Under the pieces are notes generated by a model. The model had not been told where the DNA came from and searched no databases. It saw only the letters and a program-made list of their open reading frames with translations. A stretch of DNA of 64,000 nucleotides from Terebella lapidaria (taxonomy: Eukaryota > Annelida > Polychaeta > Terebellida > Terebellidae). Both the position numbers and the translations under genes were made by a program. The stretch is taken from contig OX424559.1 of assembly GCA_949152475.1 (NCBI GenBank), forward strand, positions 19,313,809 to 19,377,808, in the 5' to 3' direction. This document shows positions 22,022-35,093 of this stretch, piece by piece. Within the stretch, counting starts at the first letter, position 1, and each line of letters starts with the position of its first letter.

Positions 22022-24483
22022 CACGCTGGGGAACCAGTCCGCTAATCCTGGGTTTGGTCGGCGCATCCTGGGGTTTGCAACGAACATCCTTCGAGAAAAA
22101 TGGCGGCCCCCATGAACGTGACAGTTGCGACTCGAAAGTAAAACACTGACATCGAGGATAAAATAACGTACCATACCAAAATTGCTCTGTGCAGTATTGA
22201 TAAGGATGCTCGTAAGTAGTTAACAGCGGAGTAAATAGCGTGTGATAATGCAAGAAATTGTGGAAAGCATAGTTTTGAGGCGAACACGTCGTTGCAACGC
22301 TAAACCTGTAGGCAACGCTAAACCTGGGCATATAATCAGGCTTTGAATTATGTACACTGCGGCAGGCCATCCATCAGTACATGTACCGTATGTACGCAAT
22401 AAGTGTCGTGCCATAATGCTCATTTTTGGGCATTTAGAAATTTTCGGGGATGTCCATTGCAGTTTGCCCAGGACAATCAAGGAATATATAATATTTGTAA
22501 TTAAATATTGGCTGTGAACAGCGAACAATATTTAAAGACCTAGTAGCATGCCGATTAAAGTGCTTTCCATTTAGTCTATTATGAATAGTTTTCCGTAAAT
22601 TCGAACGAATTTTACAAATACAATCAATGGGTTTCAAGATATTGAATCAAATAGGCACTCCTTCCGTAAATTGCCGAAGATTTTGATCCTGATTTTAGTG
22701 TGGGTCACGTGGTTGGTGACGTCATTTGAGGCAGACCTGAAAGTACATGTAGCCAGCAGGGTAAACTGCATGTCGCATATTCATTCCCCTGATGTATGTT
22801 TGACAATTCGAGTGAAGGGGTGAGATGGTAGAAATACGGAATATCTTGTCTTGATATTTAGAATCAGTAATATTTGTTCACCCAGGACGGAGGTTTGTTG
22901 AACTGCAAGATGTCCAGTATTTGCTGGTTTTTGCGTGTTTTCTGTTGAATCGCATGCATTTTGAAGTGATTCTCCGTCTTTGAGCTGGCCACCAAATTAC
23001 GTATTTTATGTTTTCGGCGAGCCATCAAAGCACATTCTGCCTCAACTGACGTCACGATTACGGAAATTGCCGAAGCTATTTCTTACATCGGCTTGAGGAG
23101 GCGATTGCAATACTGGCTCAATATACTTCATTACATGTCGCTGTTATTAGTTACCAATTAAAGCGAACACCTTTTTTATCACCAAATGTCCACAATGTGT
23201 TTATATGAACAGGAATAAAACCATATAATGGTACCTTGCTACTATGACTTTAAACAAGTTTCTTTCCAATTAAAATCGAGGAATATGAATTCATAAAATT
23301 TTTCCACATGTTTATCAAATGATTAAATACATTGATCTAAAGGTTTGTTTTGTTCAAAATTATCAGTTGAATCCACCGTGTTTCCCTGCATGCTTGTCAA
23401 TTTTCTGGTGTATACATGTAATTTGATAATAAGCTTTGTATAACCCAACTTGGTTATTAAACATAAGTTAAATAATTTAAGTTACTTCGCCATATTGTCA
23501 AGGAATAAATCAAAATCATCATGGTAAAGCGCCCTTCCAAAACGGTCCAGGGCCATTTTGGTATGCTTAAGTTTGCCCTGGGCCTTCTCGAAATTATCTA
23601 AATTTCCAAGAATGACAATTTTATGTAAAATGCTCGTCAAACTTTGGTCGTCAACTTTTGGTTATCGTCAACTTTTGGTTATCTGTAGTCGTCCACTTCG
23701 GTTATCTTTATACATGTTATAGTTTTTGCTCGAATCATTATTTCAAGAGTGAGGTATTTTTTAGTCTTTTGATTTTCGATTTTTTTCAAAATGGCGGCCA
23801 TTTTAGACGAAAAACGGCCCAATTTTGGACGAAGAACGGCCAATATTTTTTTCTGCTTTGAAAAAATCTTTGGACTTATTTTCCTTCATGATGGGAACTG
23901 CCGCAAGTATACTCATAGAATGCTTGAAAATAAAGCTAAGATATTAGCATTTCAAATGGGAAGTCAGTCGTATATAATGATTTGTGTAGTGACCTTGTAG
24001 GATTTTACCTTCTGAACTTCTGAACACAACTGCATAGGTTTATTTCATCCCGCTTGCTCTTTCTCCTGGTTGTATGCAGTGTACATACCGCCAACTTACT
24101 CGCTAGTCCGGGATAAAAGACTAAATCAATCGGTTTTGATGTGAAGCCACAAATAAAAATTCCGTGGATTAGCGTTGCAACCCCAGGTTTAGCGTTGCAC
24201 AATCACATTGCTATCGATATCTGGCTGTTTCTACTAATTCCATCATAGATTTCATGGTATTTCCACTTTAAGTTACATGATGGGTGTTTGGACGCTAAAT
24301 GTACACTATTTTACAACAAATCATTGATGATTATTCGCCGTTTGAGTGGTGTTTCCATATTGTCTTCGCCTCAATGTTTTCGTCTTGGACCCAGGATGCG
24401 CGTACAATACACCCAGGATGTTCGTTGCATAACCCAGGATGCGCCGACCAAACCCAGGTTTAGCGGACTGGTTCCCCAGCGTG
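22022..24483. mobile_element. non-autonomous DNA transposon with CAC...GTG ends and 5-bp duplication (2,462 bp)
   Basis: CACGCTGGGGAACCAGTCCG at the left end is matched by the inverted CGGACTGGTTCCCCAGCGTG at the right, and the terminal repeats continue for about 70 bp (TGGGTTTGGTCGGCGCATCC). TTACT lies directly outside each end (22017-22021 and 24484-24488). Subterminal repeats AACGCTAAACCTGGG occur inside the left end and inverted inside the right end. 5-bp duplications with CAC ends are typical of the Transib/RAG-like superfamily, but other families with 5-bp duplications cannot be excluded. No transposase was found. Confidence 0.8.
22717..23055. repeat. inner inverted repeat and short frame in the CAC-ended element
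   Basis: GTGACGTCATTTGAGGCAG at 22717-22735 is repeated inverted at 23037-23055 with one mismatch, enclosing 339 bp. It may be a nested small MITE. On the minus strand 23055-22864 is open from an ATG (TSVEAECALMARRKHK..., ending PPSWVNKYY) with protein-like composition but no known domain. Confidence 0.4.
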
Positions 24484-24488
24484 TTACT

Positions 24489-27400
24489 TGAGCAAGCCGG
24501 TAAGCTATTGAGTGATGAACCGGAAATAGTGAACGAGAGTGGCACAGACACGGAAATCGTGACCGCTTCGTGTATATTCTACACATGCAACACTATCATA
24601 AAACGACAGATGAGCGGTGTTTATTATTTCTCTCCGTCCTGCAATTTTCCAAATGACGTTTCTAAATGGCGATCATACAGTAATTTTGCCTGACATATAA
24701 TCGTGACGAAAACGAAATTACACGCAATATGGGCGTGGAACAGTGACAGTCGTGAGACAGTCGGGTGGACAAAAATCGATATATGACTGTAATATTTAAT
24801 TATTTAACGGTAATTCATGTGGTCTTAGGAACATCGAATAATGCTATTTGGTATTGTGATATTATCTCTAATATTTCAATGACCAGATAATAAACATGGA
24901 ATGCGAACTCGTGTATAATAACACACTAACATAAGCCAAGTGTAGAGGTCTGCATCGAAATATACATTTATGAAAAAGAAGCGTATTGATTTTTAAATAT
25001 TAAATCGTTCCACCAACATATTTGCAATCTCACTACAACCAGCCCAGCTTACCCGAGAAAGTGTCAGCACCTGCGATCAGAAACAAGTATATTTGAATAG
25101 TGCACAAATTCCTTATTGATCTGGTTGCAGTTCCTTCATTCATAATGAATCCCTCTCAATCTCTTAGCATTGAGAATCTACATATGAGAAGTAATGTCAC
25201 CTCTTATTATATTACATACTATGACAAGCGAATTCTCTCATCACAGTTATATAGTGTCCATGCAAGAGTAGTCTCCTGTCAGTCACTAATATATTTCGGG
25301 TGTCGCTCTGAAACAATTAGTGGATCTATGTAAATTTTTATTGCATAGGAATATTAGCCTAAGATTATATCACACCCTACAATCCACGAGAGCTCAAGAA
25401 TATGATAAAGTAGTTGTACGTGACGTACGCACGTGATGCGGCAGTTATGGTTCGATAATGTAAATTGTACCACAACGCAATATATCAGATTCCGACTTGG
25501 TTCGGAGATGCAAACGGCATGTCAAGTACATTGTTCTATCATAATTAATGAACAGATACTGATAAAGCCCAATGTGGTGTTACATGCAGTCCAATGGGGC
25601 CCGTTTCACCAAAGTGTCTAAGACTTAGTCTTACGTGACTGAACTCAGTTTAGCCGGCTACGATTAGACAGCTAAAGAAATGATGCCTAAAGCGTTTCAT
25701 CAACAGTATTATAGACGGTTGTCTTACCGTAGTCAATTCTAAAGTCAGTGTGACATCACAATAATGGGGGAATTCTCGATTTTATGCGGGAGTTCCCAAT
25801 CTGTAATGTAGTCTGTACTAATATGAAGACAAAACGCAGAGTGAAAGTCATGGGCTACAGAAAAAAATAACGGAGAAACAGTGTTGCACACACGTACAGA
25901 TAATGCATGAACATGAACACGAACGTATTCCTATATCGGAGAAATTACACAGGACAACGATTGCGTGGCCCAGGATAAAAACCTAGAGATAAAAACCTTT
26001 GGTACAGTAGGAAAAAACTCTAGGAAACCTGTTGCCCACCAACAATCCAAAATAAAATTGAACTTTGATGCGTGCAGTTGAAGCTGCCTAGAATGACCAC
26101 CTATGGTCTGCGATTTTACCCCGCCCACTTATTCAAACATAACCACATTTAGACAAATCCTAAACACATGACCTGACCACTCTGCTGGCCCAACCAATAA
26201 ACGCTACAGACAATAATTTCCCGCTTATCTTCCAGACACGCGGGAAATATTTAATATCACACAAATGCTGAATCATGCCGAACGCCGGAGTATTTTCAAG
26301 GCCTTACCTTTGCATTCATATATCCTTCTATGTCAATAAAATATTTATCTATCTATTTATTCGTGATTGAAAAATGGATGTAGTCTCACTATAGGCTATT
26401 TTTCACGCATCGAGTCCGGTTACATGTAATATTGCGATAAATTAAAACCACAATTGGAGGATTATCAAATTTATCAATTACTTCAAATTCTGGTTAAATG
26501 TTCCATGTTGTTAGAACTGAACTCAGAAAGTGATTCGAAATGTAATATTTGCCGCAAATGCAGTTCCCACACAGTGATTCCGGCGCCGGAGAGCGATCAA
26601 TGAAATAGTCATGACAACACATGTGTTGTTGGGATGTACACGTGCATAGACATAAACAATGTCATAGCAACAAGCGGTCTCCAATAAAAACAGCCTACCA
26701 GACACAGTACCATATTGTTCGGCTGGTTCATAAATCTCATTGAATATAATATGCATTTTGACAGAACAGACTAATAAACAGATGTATATAAAGATATTAC
26801 CAGTAAGGCAACATAATTTCTGGTCGAAATATTGCCGCCAACAATTTCGTACAATAGTATTTGGTTTTGCTTTTGTTCTGGTTAAGTGAATACATAACAT
26901 GCAATCTCATTGAATGTTTAATTATTAAAGTGATACAGGGAAATGTTCTCATCCACTTTTTCAGGATGTATGGTGGTGCCGCTGTTCTACCTTGGAGACC
27001 GACCCCATGACCAGAACGCATTTTCATCGTCATTCACTTCGAGCGAACTGAGAACCGTAGTGCATAACATAAATAACGTTATTGTATTATCATGGTAGCG
27101 TATTCATAACAAGTGCCCGTTATTTCAAAAACGTTCAATATGGTATTGCTATAAATATTGAATACACCTTTGTGTCGTGCTTAACGTCTCGGTTTCCATT
27201 ATTGTCATAGACCTATCTCTTGTAACTTATCCAACATATCATGTAGGACCCACAAGTGTAAAAAATTTTTGAAATAATTTAGGTTTTCTTTAATAATGAA
27301 GAATATGACAGGTATATCACATGTATATGAATGACACATATACAGTGCATGGAAATAGTGCATTGATAGTGTTTATTTTGTGATAGTGTTTCTATTCTGT

Positions 27401-27539
27401 CACATCCTTGTATTTTTCGATGAAATATATGTTTTGATTTCTTGAAATTACGGGTTCACATCCGATGTGAATATCCCCCGACATCTCTCCTAACCATGTC
27501 CATGAATAAATTGTTTGATTTGTGCTCATGAATCATTTT
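24489..27539. other. intergenic DNA, mostly unrecognised
   Basis: AT-rich. The only item I can support is an interspersed-repeat fragment at 25596-25760, which starts with the GGGGCCCGTTTCACCAAAG phrase and a run of TTAG/CTAAG motifs (aagacttagtcttacg). No exons were recognised. Confidence 0.4.
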
Positions 27540-28277
27540 GTAGATTAATTTATTTGGAAATTTGTAAGGATTGATGACCTGAAAGGTCCCATCATGTGCC
27601 TCCGCGTCCTATAAGGGCTTGTCAAATACGCTTTCCATCCGTACTTTCCTATAACTTGTTTGAACAAAATCTGGTGAAAATGGTTGCCTTGGCAACTGAA
27701 ATTGTGAAAAATACATTTTTGGCCATAATTTCTGGGCAAATCATTGTAGAGACTTCAAACTTGATTCATATCGTAGGGCAATGGTTGGCGCAAACGATAT
27801 GATCTTGACATTCGACTTTGACCTTGGAGCGTTCGCCAGGGGTCAAGGTCATTTGCAAATCTTTGCACACTCTATCGAGTAGTATATTGTTGGAAATATC
27901 TTGAGCTCACAGTTCCAGATATGTTTTATTTTTGACGCTACGGCGTATAGTGATGTCACAATGACGTCTGAAACATCAAATTTGTAATATTTAAAAATGT
28001 CATTACTTTGTCAAGACGGCATGAAATCATTTCAAATTTGGCATGCATCTTACAGACCATGAGATCGAAAGTTACTGTTCGATCTCGAATTGGTGAAAAA
28101 AATCAAGTTGTCATGATGTCGAGGTCAAATTTTCAAATCTGTTCAACCCTTTCGATTCTATATAAAAAGAAAAAAACAGTCTGCAAACACGTTATTAGAA
28201 TGCTGCCTTAGCAAGGTGTTCAACCTGTAAACTGACTAAATCAGTGGGGCGAGGGACAACAATCGCTGATTGTCTTG
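27540..28277. mobile_element. old interspersed repeat related to 19250-20345
   Basis: It ends in GGGGCGAGGGACAACAATCG CTGATTGTC-type sequence, like the right end of the repeat at 19250-20345. The interior holds a ggttgccttggcaact palindrome-like motif (compare ggttgccatggcaacg in the other copy) and CAAGGTCA half-sites. Non-coding and diverged. The left boundary is only approximate. Confidence 0.45.
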
Positions 28278-28702
28278 TTCTTGAGAGCACGTTGCATGCA
28301 TAGTGAAGTGGGGAAATTTTTGTGTAAATTTTCTGTCTTGTGTCTTCTTGATAAAATACAAGCACAGTCAAAGTTTATAAATCCAGCCAAAGTCTATGTT
28401 TGTTATCAACAATAGGGACTTGAAGGATTGCTAGATAGCCCTGGTAGATAAACTCTAAAGCCCTATCATAGAAGTGCATACATATTTTCTTGTTCTCGAG
28501 AGCACGTTGCATGCATAGTGAAGTGGGGAAATTTTTTTGTAAAATTTCTGTCTTGTGTCTTCTTGATAAAATACAAGCACAGTCACAGTTTATAAATCCA
28601 GCCAAAGTCTATGTTTGTTATCAACAATAAGGACTTGAAGGATTGCTAGATAGCCCTGGTAGATAAATTCTGAAGCCCTATCATAGAAGTGCATACATCA
28701 CA
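28274..28702. repeat. tandem duplication of a 215-bp unit (two copies)
   Basis: The two copies start cttgttcttgagagcacg and cttgttctcgagagcacg and end at gaagtgcatacat. They differ at only a handful of positions, so the duplication is recent relative to the surrounding decayed repeats. It starts exactly at the end of the preceding interspersed repeat. Confidence 0.8.
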
Positions 28703-29150
28703 TTGTTTCGTGGCAAAGCACTGAGGTGGTCAATGTCACATAAAGTCATGAATTACTTTACCAACACGACGGATGATCAGCAGGTCATTAAAGCTGAGAG
28801 AATATATCAGTTTTTATTTACCCTTCGAGTGAATCACTCTTTCACATATACTAAGTGCACGTGTACCAGGACTCAATGCAGGGATTCTTTCACACTGTAT
28901 TCATGTCCAGATGATTCATCACAAAAATGTTGATCTCAAAATATTGCACCCCCATAACGCAAGCTGATGCGAAAAATACTGTACGGACTCGATGATATCG
29001 ACTTAATATATCAGGATTGTACAGCTTATGTGTACGTGTATGTATAATGTACGTGGGTAACCAATAACGACTGTGTCAATTGGCGTATATAGCAAATATG
29101 GGCAAAGTGGCTCTCAACATTGAGGGATATCTGTTGGGGGTAGTGAGCAT

Positions 29151-30325
29151 TGTGACGGGGCCTCCCATCGTAACGGGGCCGATTCCGTCAACTTGACGGG
29201 ACTGACGCCGCCGATTTTATTGGGATGTAAAGGGGGATTCAGCGCCAGCCAATCAGGAGCAAAAACGGGTGACTAGCACGCCATCTAGTGGGACAAAAAT
29301 TTATATAAATGTCTGCAATGTCACATTCTGGGAGTAGTCCAGTCTGGAGGGCCAGACAGCAACATTTATCCAGAGACTATCCCTGCCAGACATCTATTAC
29401 CAACTGGGATCACTAATAAATTCAACCTATTAGTATTCGGAGCAGCCACTCGGGATTTTTCGGCAACTAGTGAACGCCCAACTACAGGGGAAGGGATCCT
29501 ACCGTTTAAAGGGGAATATCACTGGGCGATGTAGAGACTTGGGCGCATGAACCAGCTGCAGTTCTCCAGTTCAGCAACTTTGTATGTCTTCTGTTACAGT
29601 AGAGAGTGAAGAAAAGAGACGCTGTTAGCATTTTCATCGGTGCTGCGAAGAAATATCCTGATCTCGAGAACTGTGAGTTTTCATGCCTTCAACACCTGAC
29701 GGGGTGTGAGGAGGGACCCTGCCAGAGTGACGGGGAGTCCCCCGCCAGTGCACAGGAGTGACCCCGACAGAGTGACGGGATATCCGCCGCTAGTACACAG
29801 GAGTGAACCCAATAGAGTGACCGGGTGTCCCCCGCCAGTGCACAGGAGTAACCCCGCCAGAGTGACGGGGAGTCCCCCGCCAGTGCACAGGAGTGACCCG
29901 GACAGAGTGACGGGATATCCGCCGCTAGTACACAGGAGTGAACCCAATAGAGTGACCGGGTGTCCCCCGCCAGTGCACAGGAGTAACCCCGCCAGAGTGA
30001 CGGGGAGTCCCCCGCCAGTATACAGGAGTGACCCCGCCAGTGACGGGGTGTACAGAGGCAACCCCGTCGTGTTTCATGGGATCAAAAGACAAGACTGATA
30101 ACCGATAACTTATACTCAAGACCTGAGACACTGAGCCATTGACTTTATTATCATTGTACTCATTGCATTCATGTTTATTTTGTGAGTTGTGATTGCCATG
30201 TGATTTTCGATATAAATCATATATTGAATTGAACATCAGTCGTGGTCAAGTTTATTCATATTAACGATACTATGGATTTGTGATTGTGGTGCCTGATGCA
30301 ACAAAAACCATATTATTCTGCCACA
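29151..30325 (+). mobile_element. LTR-like element end with TATA box (fossil)
   Basis: It begins TGTGACGGGG and ends CTGCCACA (TG...CA form), has AAATTTATATAAATG near 29298 as a TATA box, and is followed by GTTGGGGCGTTCCTGG, which could be the start of an internal region. Between them lie a minisatellite and AT-rich sequence. No gag or pol follows, so the rest is lost. The length (about 1.17 kb) is within the gypsy-like range. Boundaries rest on one copy and no target duplication was found. Confidence 0.4.
29700..30062. repeat. 45-bp minisatellite with 135-bp higher-order period
   Basis: About eight units, each with GAGTGACSGGGNGTCCCCCG and a CACAGGAGT motif. Every third unit is most alike, so the true period is 3 x 45 bp. 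Because 45 is divisible by three, long frames stay open on both strands (plus 29706-30098, minus 30061-29681); these are by-products of the repeat, not genes. It lies inside the LTR-like sequence. Confidence 0.85.
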
Positions 30326-30729
30326 GTTGGGGCGTTCCTGGCTGTCTGGCTGCCAGATAGCAAGTTTCTCGGGGGCAAATAAACAACTTTGCCATTAGAA
30401 TAAAATACACAACGAGAAGGGCAAAAAAATATTCACTGTACGACCCCCCTCCAACTTGTGGTTCCCAAGAGGGATATGTGGCGTTAAAAGTTACATCATA
30501 TAGGCCAAACTGGGAGTAAAAACGCTACAGCGTATATATCCAGGTGTGAACATTGAAATAAATGATATATGAAATTAAAACTTTCCCCTCTGATGTAAAT
30601 ATCAATTACATTATTTACATATTAGAGTTCCAACAGTATTTGACCCTTATATAAAATCAGTAATGTTTATTTTTTTCTCATTATGTGTATGCACATGCAG
30701 ACTATACATCATGTGCTGTGATTCAGGTC

Positions 30730-31145
30730 GAGATACTAAGTCGATATTACCGAGTTACTATGTCGATATTATCGAATTACTAACTCGATTTTATCGAGTT
30801 ACTAACTCGATATTATCGAGATAAAAAATTGATATTATCGAGTTACTAACTCGGGAATTTGAATTAATGCATCTTCCTGTGCCTGATCCACTCTTAAGTC
30901 GATATTATCGAGATACAAAGTCGATATTATCGAGATACTAAGTCGATATTGTCGAGTTACTAACTCGATATTGTCGAGTTACTAACTCGATATTATCGAG
31001 TTACTTACTCGATATTATCGAGTTACTAACTCGGGAATTTGGAAAAAAATTAATCTTCCTGTGCCTGATCCACTCTTAAGTCGATATTATCGAGATACTA
31101 AGTCGATATTATCGAGATACTAAGTCGATATTATCGAGTTACTAA
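30730..31145. repeat. 22-bp palindromic satellite (TCGATATTATCGAGTTACTAAC)
   Basis: Some 16 units of a 22-bp repeat whose core CTCGATATTATCGAG is self-complementary. There are three blocks, the later two starting at the phrase cctgtgcctgatccactctt, giving a higher-order spacing of about 170 bp. Variation is mainly in the spacer (gttactaa or gatactaag). Highly prone to hairpins. Confidence 0.85.
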
Positions 31146-31149
31146 GTAA

Positions 31150-32170
31150 GGAATTTAAGAAAAAAAATTTCCAGGGTGGCCCTTCTACGCTTCCGTACTG
31201 AAACGGTTCAAATTAACACACTTTAGAACAAAAACTTGCATCTGCATCAGCGAGCATCTGCGGGGTATAAGACGTGATGAACAAGCATAGAGCATGAATT
31301 CCTCTGAATATGTTATCTGAATACCAGTGAAATAATTTGGGAATATCTAGCCTTATTTATATATTCAGTGATATTTGTACCATTATTGCCAATAATTTGT
31401 AAGTATGTAAACATCCCAATATACACAAAACTTGCAAATGTTGATGCCACATGATTGACGTAGAGCTTGAAATTATTATATGATTATTGAATTATTAATA
31501 ATTCCCAACTGGATAGATACTTTTATTATCTTGATGAATATGAAAAGTGATTTCATTAATCTCATGCGGATACGGGTCTGCATTGAGATAATATTGATGG
31601 AGAATATGAAATTTATAACATAACCTGTGTTTGGATAAGTGGCATTACACTTCTTCTGATAACATGTAACTTTGTCTGGCACAAGATGGGTATTTACTTT
31701 TCACGACCTCGGGTGACAGCAATAGGGGCATGTGACGGTTACTTGAACCCATGGATATTTGGTAGCTCAAAGCCTACTTATGACTTATCATTTCATATTT
31801 CATATCATTAGAAACCATTCATTATATGTACAGTACACTTCATCCTATATTACATGTAGAACTACTGTCTGAAAATTATTTTTTTTATTAGCAATACCTT
31901 TACATGAAAGATCTTGTTGTTTCAAACAGTTCTTGGGGGAAAATATGAAATTTACTAGGTTCTACCACGGTACACGGTTATTTCATAGTGTATGTATAGT
32001 CTACTTCTTACCATGCTGGACACATGTGGTGAGTTCTGGTGTGTAATGAATCCCCATGTATTTTTCAACAGGGTGGAACAGGAGCATTAAAAACATGTAT
32101 TGGCAATCCAAACAATTCCCCAAGAAACACTCCCCCAGTGAATAAGTTGAGATCTTGGATTATCATTTAT
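31150..32170. other. intergenic AT-rich DNA
   Basis: No gene or repeat recognised between the satellite and the large palindrome. Confidence 0.35.
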
Positions 32171-33475
32171 TAAGCAGGAGGCCAAAGTAAAAAAGAGTCA
32201 TATTTTTCAAGTTCGTATGCACAAGAGTACTTATTCATGAATGTGGTATCTGATTCAATGGAAAGGGGAGGATCTCAGAGTCTCATTTCTACCACATGTA
32301 GTGTTGGCAATTATGTTCGTCACCATGACAACGGCCCTTGAACATGGCAACCACCAGATTATCTACAAATCCCATTAAAACACTGATTAGCCTCATTTTC
32401 AATATAATTAATTATAAATACAATAATTTAGCACACAAAAATAGGTTCCACCGTAGTGCATTGTATTAGGGTGATATTTAAGGAAAACGCCATTAAATGT
32501 AAAAATTAGCAAAAATATGATCAAATCTATTGCTTGACAAAGTGCTGCTAAGTACAAATTTTATATCGAATGTCATCAAATATTGATTACGATTATTTAG
32601 TAGTCCATATGCTTCAGTATGATCTTAAAAGCCTAAACAGACGCACACTGGACTTGATCTAAAACTTCGAAAAACTTTAGTGCCAAAAATTATAGTTGCC
32701 ATTATTTAAATTTTTGTTTCTGGCAATATCTTGGTAACTAATCATCCAATCACAACGAAAAAAGTATCTATATCTATGTTTTCATGGTCCAGGAACCTGC
32801 TCGTGTCAATAAAAAATACATTTTATGCAAATATACCTATTGAAACGGCATTTCTGTATCCATGACAACGCAACAAATGTAAAAAATTGGGGAGAAATAT
32901 GACCAAACTTATTGCTTTACAATGTGTCTCCGAATACAGATTTTATATAAAATGCCATCATATATTGATCACAAGTAATCGGGATTCGAATTAGTTAAAT
33001 TTTATATAAAATATTAAAAATAGACACCATTTAGAATCATCGAAAATGTCACAAAGATTAGCATGAAAATACGAAGCCGCCATTACTGAAATTTTTGTTT
33101 CTGGCAAAAATTTAATCCAATAATCATCCAATAAAAATGAATGAAGTGTCTATACCTCTATTTTAATGGTCAGGGAATATGTCTATGCCATTAAAAATCG
33201 AATTTTATGCATATTAATTTATCAATATGTAATATTTATCCATGGCAATGGAACGAATGTGAAAATTGGGGAAATTATTATCAAATTTGGTATATGATAA
33301 TCATCCGATATTGATCACGATGATGTGGAAAACATTCTACATGTATATAAAGCTACAATTTCTGTTATTTTGTATTACCACAGCAACGATCTTCAATGGA
33401 CGTGTTGATAAAAATCAAGGACGGTTTCAACCAAACCTTTCAGAAATCTGTACACCCTTTCTGACATCAACAATA

Positions 33476-34202
33476 CAGTCAAAACTCCATTAGTGCGCAC
33501 CTCCGGTCAGTGAACACCTCCAGTTGGTGAATACTTTCTCGGTCCCAAATGGACGCCTATCTTATAACTTTGAGATGCTCTTTCGATTATTGAACACCAC
33601 TCTATAGTGAACACCATTCTATTGTGAACACTGTGTATGGTCCCAAATAGCAACTTGCAATACAAATGAACTTCTACTTAGTGAACATAAATAAATGCAT
33701 TGTAATCACACAGGGCATAGAATTCTGCTTTCTGAGCACAAACAAGGTAATTAACACGTTTCACACTGTTATGTATGGTTGGCTCTTGGCCAGGTTCTCC
33801 CTGACTGGTTCCATACTCTAGTTTCCTTACCCTAGATCATACAATACGAAGCCATAACTATTTAGTGGAGGGTAGATTGACATTATCTACTCGAGCAGAT
33901 TTTCATCAGCTTGACTTAGCATTGCCTGCCCAGTGTAATTTTCATCTATGTGACATGCAGTTCTTGAGAAGAGTTGTAGATTATGATATGTTGCTCAACA
34001 GGGACTACATATGTATTTCAGAACTCTTGTTTCTTCTCCAGAAAGCACATTACATTTATAGCTGGTACAGAAAATATTCAGTAGTCATGGCATCCAAAAG
34101 AAAAAAAAATATGTCAATGTCTGACTAAGCACTTCCTTTGATTAGTTAACATCTCCATTTTTGCTGGGACACAAATGCGTTTACTAATCGGAGGTTTGAC
34201 TG
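33476..34202. mobile_element. Tigger/pogo-like MITE nested in left arm (727 bp)
   Basis: Ends CAGTCAAAACTCCATTAGTG and (inverted) CAGTCAAACCTCCGATTAGT, each flanked by TA (33474-33475, 34203-34204). CAGT(C/T)...CTCC ends with a TA duplication are characteristic of pogo/Tigger elements. The interior has repeated 'agtgaacacc' phrases and no transposase. It interrupts the left arm of the palindrome and is absent from the right arm, so it came later. Confidence 0.8.
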
Positions 34203-35093
34203 TACTAATATTGCGCATTGCTGAACAAAATATAATTACATGGTGATATTGAATATATGTATACGGATGAAATATATTTATCTATCACCATGGCAACAGT
34301 GTTTTAGACATGCTGAAAAATTTAAGGATGGGTTCAATCAAAGCGCTATCCCCTCCCTCGAAATTCTGTGCATCCACTCTAAAACACGGACAGTTTCAAT
34401 ATTGCTGTTTGCTCGGCAAAAAACCATGACGTGGTAATATTGTATGTATATAAAGCTACAGATTAAAGAAGTGCCTATCACCAATGCAAAAATGTGTGTA
34501 TACCCCGCTGAACATAATCCGCATCACCATCTGTGTGATGGCGTTGTTTGGGTTCAAGCAGGAGTTCCAATTTGCATAATGCCAAACGTAAAAAGTTCAC
34601 TTCGGACTGTTTTAACTGCAGGGAGGGTCATCAACGGGCTTGAGGCAGCGTTCGTCATCCAATGTACATTCATTCTCTTCGACTGATGGTAAGTGGGGCT
34701 TTCGCATGAGTACATCAAGCCATAGCATGATTTGATAATGTGCACGTCTTGTGTGCAAACGCAGTGAATCTGAAGTAGGTGGTAACTTTTCTTTGTTTTG
34801 TTTTTAATGGAAAATCTCGGTTCTCAGCTCATCCACACACAACAGAGTAGAAGACGTTTGATACAGTACCACTGTTAATTGCCCAATGCTTCTTCAGTGT
34901 CAGGTGACATAACGCCAACACTCTTCAACAAGCAAGCTCATTGAACATATTCAATGTAGTCCTGGGCAATGATAGTACTGTGATGTACTTGCAGTTCTTT
35001 GAAGTACATGCCAGATCACATCCCAACTTCCTTAGTGAGTTGTTGAGCAAAATGGATAAGTAGCACAAGAACATCAGTGTTTTTCTAGGTCTA

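Noticed and set aside
29681-30236. Proline- and glycine-rich proteins on both strands
   Set aside because: By-products of a 45-bp minisatellite whose period is divisible by three.
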